Assembly: GCA_004335635.1 (NCBI GenBank)
Contig: QAXH01004404.1
Coordinates: forward strand, 1,884-18,178
Length of the DNA: 16,295 bases
Origin: Chloromonas sp. AAM2
Taxonomy: Eukaryota > Chlorophyta > Chlorophyceae > Chlamydomonadales > Chlamydomonadaceae
Direction: 5' to 3'
A model generated the notes under the pieces. The model was given only the letters and a program-made list of their open reading frames with translations. It did no database searches and had not been told where the DNA came from. Below, piece by piece: positions 14,932-16,295 of this stretch. Position 1 is the first letter of the stretch; each line of letters opens with the position of its first letter. The position numbers and the translations under genes are program-made.

Positions 14932-15165
14932 ATGAGTAATCCAACCACAAAAAAATTATTGGAAGAAGTAGAATCATTACCCGCAGAAGAACGGGCATTC
15001 ATAGCTGATTCCATTTTAAAATCATTGCACTCCCTTGATGAGGACAATGATAAAAAGTGGTTAAAAGTAGCAGAGCAAAGACTGGAAAATCTGAAATCCG
15101 GAAAAATACAAAGCATCCCTTCTGAAAAGGTTTTCAGCAAAATTCAGAGTCGATTTTCAGAATGA
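14932..15165 (+). CDS. Antitoxin of a type II pair, addiction-module protein family (Unstab_antitox)
   Basis: A 77-residue mostly helical, acidic protein with the family pattern: an N-terminal helix (KKLLEEVESLPAEERAFIAD), the SILKSLH segment, then a W-L-K-V-A-E-x-R-L-E helix and a C-terminal S-G-K-x-x-x-I-P-S-E-x-V-F motif at about 56-68, which is the signature by which these antitoxins wrap their toxin. It should neutralise the RelE/ParE-type protein encoded directly after it. The two frames overlap by four bases (ATGA at 15162-15165), the usual translational coupling. No Shine-Dalgarno sequence is evident. It may also bind the short inverted repeat just upstream to regulate the pair. Confidence 0.9.
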   Translation: MSNPTTKKLLEEVESLPAEERAFIADSILKSLHSLDEDNDKKWLKVAEQRLENLKSGKIQSIPSEKVFSKIQSRFSE

Positions 15166-15458
15166 CTTTCAGTTTTGATCCAGGGGCAGAATCAGAATTA
15201 CTGGAATCGATCGAATACTATGAAGATCGTCAGAAAGATTTAGGACTGGATTTTTCTCTTGAAGTTCAGGAAGCAATACAAACCATTTTATCTGACCCTA
15301 CTGCTTGGACAAAAATGAGTAAAAATATCAGAAGAAGACTCCTCAACCGCTTTCCCTTTGGAATTCTTTATCACTTTGATGAAAAGAATGACCACATTTA
15401 TGTCGTTGCTATCATGCATCTTAGCAAAGAGCCCGGTTATTGGAAAAAGAGAGAATGA
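15162..15458 (+). CDS. Toxin of a type II pair, RelE/ParE superfamily
   Basis: A 98-residue basic protein of the RelE/ParE fold. The family pattern is visible: an N-terminal strand then a helix containing EYYEDRQKDLG, a second helix, then the strand pair RRRLLNRFPFGILYHF and HIYVVAIMHLSKEPGYW. Sequence features (the RFPFGI strand and a terminal H-x-S-x-x-P-x-x-W) place it nearer to the ParE-like group than to classical RelE, but whether it acts on gyrase or on mRNA cannot be told from sequence. It appears intact, with no frameshift or internal stop. It overlaps the antitoxin gene by four bases. Its stop codon directly abuts the stop codon of the convergent CMD-family gene. Confidence 0.9.
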   Translation: MTFSFDPGAESELLESIEYYEDRQKDLGLDFSLEVQEAIQTILSDPTAWTKMSKNIRRRLLNRFPFGILYHFDEKNDHIYVVAIMHLSKEPGYWKKRE

Positions 15459-15824
15459 TCAAACTTCCAAACTCCCCTCCTCTTCCAAAAACTCCAGCGT
15501 TTCTGTAGCATGGCGTAAATGAGGAATCACAATACTTCCGCCCACGATCAAAGCCACGTTTAGCGCATCCACGATCTCGGCTTTGTTGGAGCCGGTTTTG
15601 GCACACTGCATCAGATGATAGTCAATGCAATCATTACAACGAAGCACAGTCGAAGCCACTAATCCCAAAAGCTCTTTGGTTTGTTTGGGAAGCGCTCCTT
15701 CCCGATAGGTGTTTGTATCCATATTGAAAAAGCGCTTGATGCCGAGATGGCCCAGGTCCATCACTTTTTCGTTTTGAATTTCACGGTCTTCTCGGAATTG
15801 TTGTAGTCTGTTTTTTTCTGACAT
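15459..15824 (-). CDS. Carboxymuconolactone decarboxylase (CMD/AhpD-like) family protein
   Basis: The 121-residue helical protein has the AhpD-type redox motif C63-x2-C66-x3-H70 (RCNDCIDYH), preceded by the LPKQTKELLGLVAS segment typical of the CMD domain. The cysteine pair and histidine suggest a thiol-based peroxidase/disulfide reductase activity as in AhpD rather than lactone decarboxylation, in the cytosol. There is no ahpC partner in the window. Length matches single-domain family members. The ATG at 15824 lacks a Shine-Dalgarno sequence. The gene is convergent with the toxin gene with no base between the stop codons (toxin TGA ends at 15458; this TGA starts at 15459 on the other strand), and I see no terminator between them. 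Confidence 0.9.
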   Translation of the reverse strand: MSEKNRLQQFREDREIQNEKVMDLGHLGIKRFFNMDTNTYREGALPKQTKELLGLVASTVLRCNDCIDYHLMQCAKTGSNKAEIVDALNVALIVGGSIVIPHLRHATETLEFLEEEGSLEV

Positions 15825-16187
15825 ATTTGCTTTGAATGATCTATCAAAAATTTTGAAAGCACAAAATAGGGAGATTTTTCGGAAGTGATGGATAAATTTG
15901 TTTTGCGACGCTCCTCCCTAAAAGTAATGGCAAGCCTTTCTTTCCCTCCCCACGAAGTAACAGGTTCTTGCTTTTTTTGACTATTTTATCGGGCTGAAGT
16001 TCCAAGCTCTGGCAAGAAGCTATCTCTTTTTGGAGAGAAACCGATTTCAGGTCCACTCTCCCAAGAATTTGTTTTGAGAACGGAACGTGCTTGCAAAACA
16101 ACTTTTAATCAATTCCACACAATCCCGTTTTGAATGCTCTGCTACTTATTTATCTTCAGTTGCTTGGAGGAATTGATATAATTAATC
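15825..16187. other. Gene-free stretch upstream of the CMD-like and GDSL genes
   Basis: About 360 bases between divergent genes with no convincing gene. Long open frames exist on the minus strand (85 codons, 15844-16101) and partly on the plus strand, but their translations have no recognisable domain, odd composition and no start signal. It should contain the promoters of both flanking genes. The C/T-rich block near 15905-15955 (CTCCTCCCTAAAAG, CCTTTCTTTCCCTCCCC) is distinctive and might be part of a dispersed intergenic repeat or decayed gene. I cannot assign it. Confidence 0.5.
16177..16182 (+). promoter_or_regulatory. TATAAT just before the GDSL start codon
   Basis: A perfect TATAAT ends five bases before the ATG at 16188. 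If it is a -10 element, transcription would begin at or near the start codon and give a leaderless mRNA. No good -35 match is present and this lineage may not use TATAAT, so it may be coincidence. A GGAGG at 16166-16170 is 17 bases from the ATG, too far for a normal Shine-Dalgarno role. Confidence 0.2.
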
Positions 16188-16295
16188 ATGTTCTGGAAGA
16201 AAAAAAGATCAAAACATAAGCTGGTAGTAATTGGAGATAGTCTTTCCCAAGGTTTCAATAACGGGGGAATTTACCGCACCGACGTGAACTTCCCG
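16188..16295 (+). CDS. GDSL/SGNH-family hydrolase, N-terminal part (cut by window end)
   Basis: The first 36 codons of a protein that begins with a basic stretch (MFWKKKRSKHK) followed by the strand LVVIGDSLSQGF. GDSLSQG is block I of SGNH hydrolases, with the nucleophilic serine in GDSL. Members are esterases, lipases or acylhydrolases; the substrate cannot be guessed from this piece. An in-frame TAA at 16179-16181 means the ATG at 16188 is the first available start. There is no signal peptide, so the enzyme is probably cytoplasmic. The 3' part lies outside the window. Confidence 0.85.
   Translation, partial: MFWKKKRSKHKLVVIGDSLSQGFNNGGIYRTDVNFP

Noticed and set aside
15844..16101. 85-codon minus-strand frame
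   Set aside because: No recognisable domain, atypical composition, no ribosome binding site, and it occupies the shared promoter region of two divergent genes. Listed as part of a gene-free stretch instead.
16166..16170. GGAGG as Shine-Dalgarno site for the GDSL gene
   Set aside because: It is 17 bases from the ATG and an in-frame TAA at 16179-16181 excludes a nearer upstream start.
1..16295. CRISPR array, tRNA/rRNA genes, prophage
   Set aside because: No regularly spaced repeats, no tRNA-like or rRNA sequence, and no phage structural, integrase or lysis genes were seen; the Bor-like gene alone does not indicate a prophage.

Overview
The window looks like ordinary chromosomal sequence from a marine or halophilic member of the Bacteroidota/Balneolota branch. 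The genus cannot be fixed from sequence alone. The reasons are: a 58-residue Hc1-type histone H1-like protein typical of that branch; a ferrochelatase with the clade's cysteine-rich insert ending CYRHQ; moderately AT-rich DNA; and very few Shine-Dalgarno sequences (clear ones only before the Hc1-like gene and a small lipoprotein gene). I see no tRNA, rRNA, CRISPR array, integrase or transposase.

Layout. 1-823 (+): the 3' end of a ZIP/GufA-type metal transporter and an unrecognised four-helix membrane protein. 943-4462 (+): the ABC-F translation factor EttA, then an orphan hybrid-free sensor histidine kinase (PAS, HisKA_2), ending at a hairpin terminator shared with the convergent gene. 4516-8773 (-): a Bor-like small lipoprotein, a two-gene bacterial PH-domain membrane pair (YdbT/YdbS type), the Hc1-like nucleoid protein with its own terminator, and a UMF1/Atg22-like MFS transporter. 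8941-11469 (-): a large unrecognised lipoprotein and an outer-membrane beta-barrel gene interrupted by one in-frame amber codon. 11529-14002 (-): the last two steps of haem synthesis, hemH followed by hemG. 14066-15458 (+): a YeeZ-like NAD(P)-binding protein, then a type II toxin-antitoxin pair. 15459-15824 (-): an AhpD/CMD-family protein whose stop codon abuts the toxin stop codon. 16188-end (+): the 5' end of a GDSL/SGNH hydrolase.

Most of these are housekeeping or envelope genes. The most unusual structure is an ~88 bp direct repeat (8740-8828 and 10806-10893). It contains the start of the MFS transporter gene plus its upstream region and brackets the 561-residue lipoprotein gene, so the lipoprotein now lies downstream of a second copy of the transporter's putative promoter and first codons. 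Next to it lies the amber-interrupted outer-membrane gene, which suggests that 8.7-11.5 kb is a recently rearranged accessory patch within an otherwise stable neighbourhood. I did not find a convincing new multi-gene defence or biosynthetic system.
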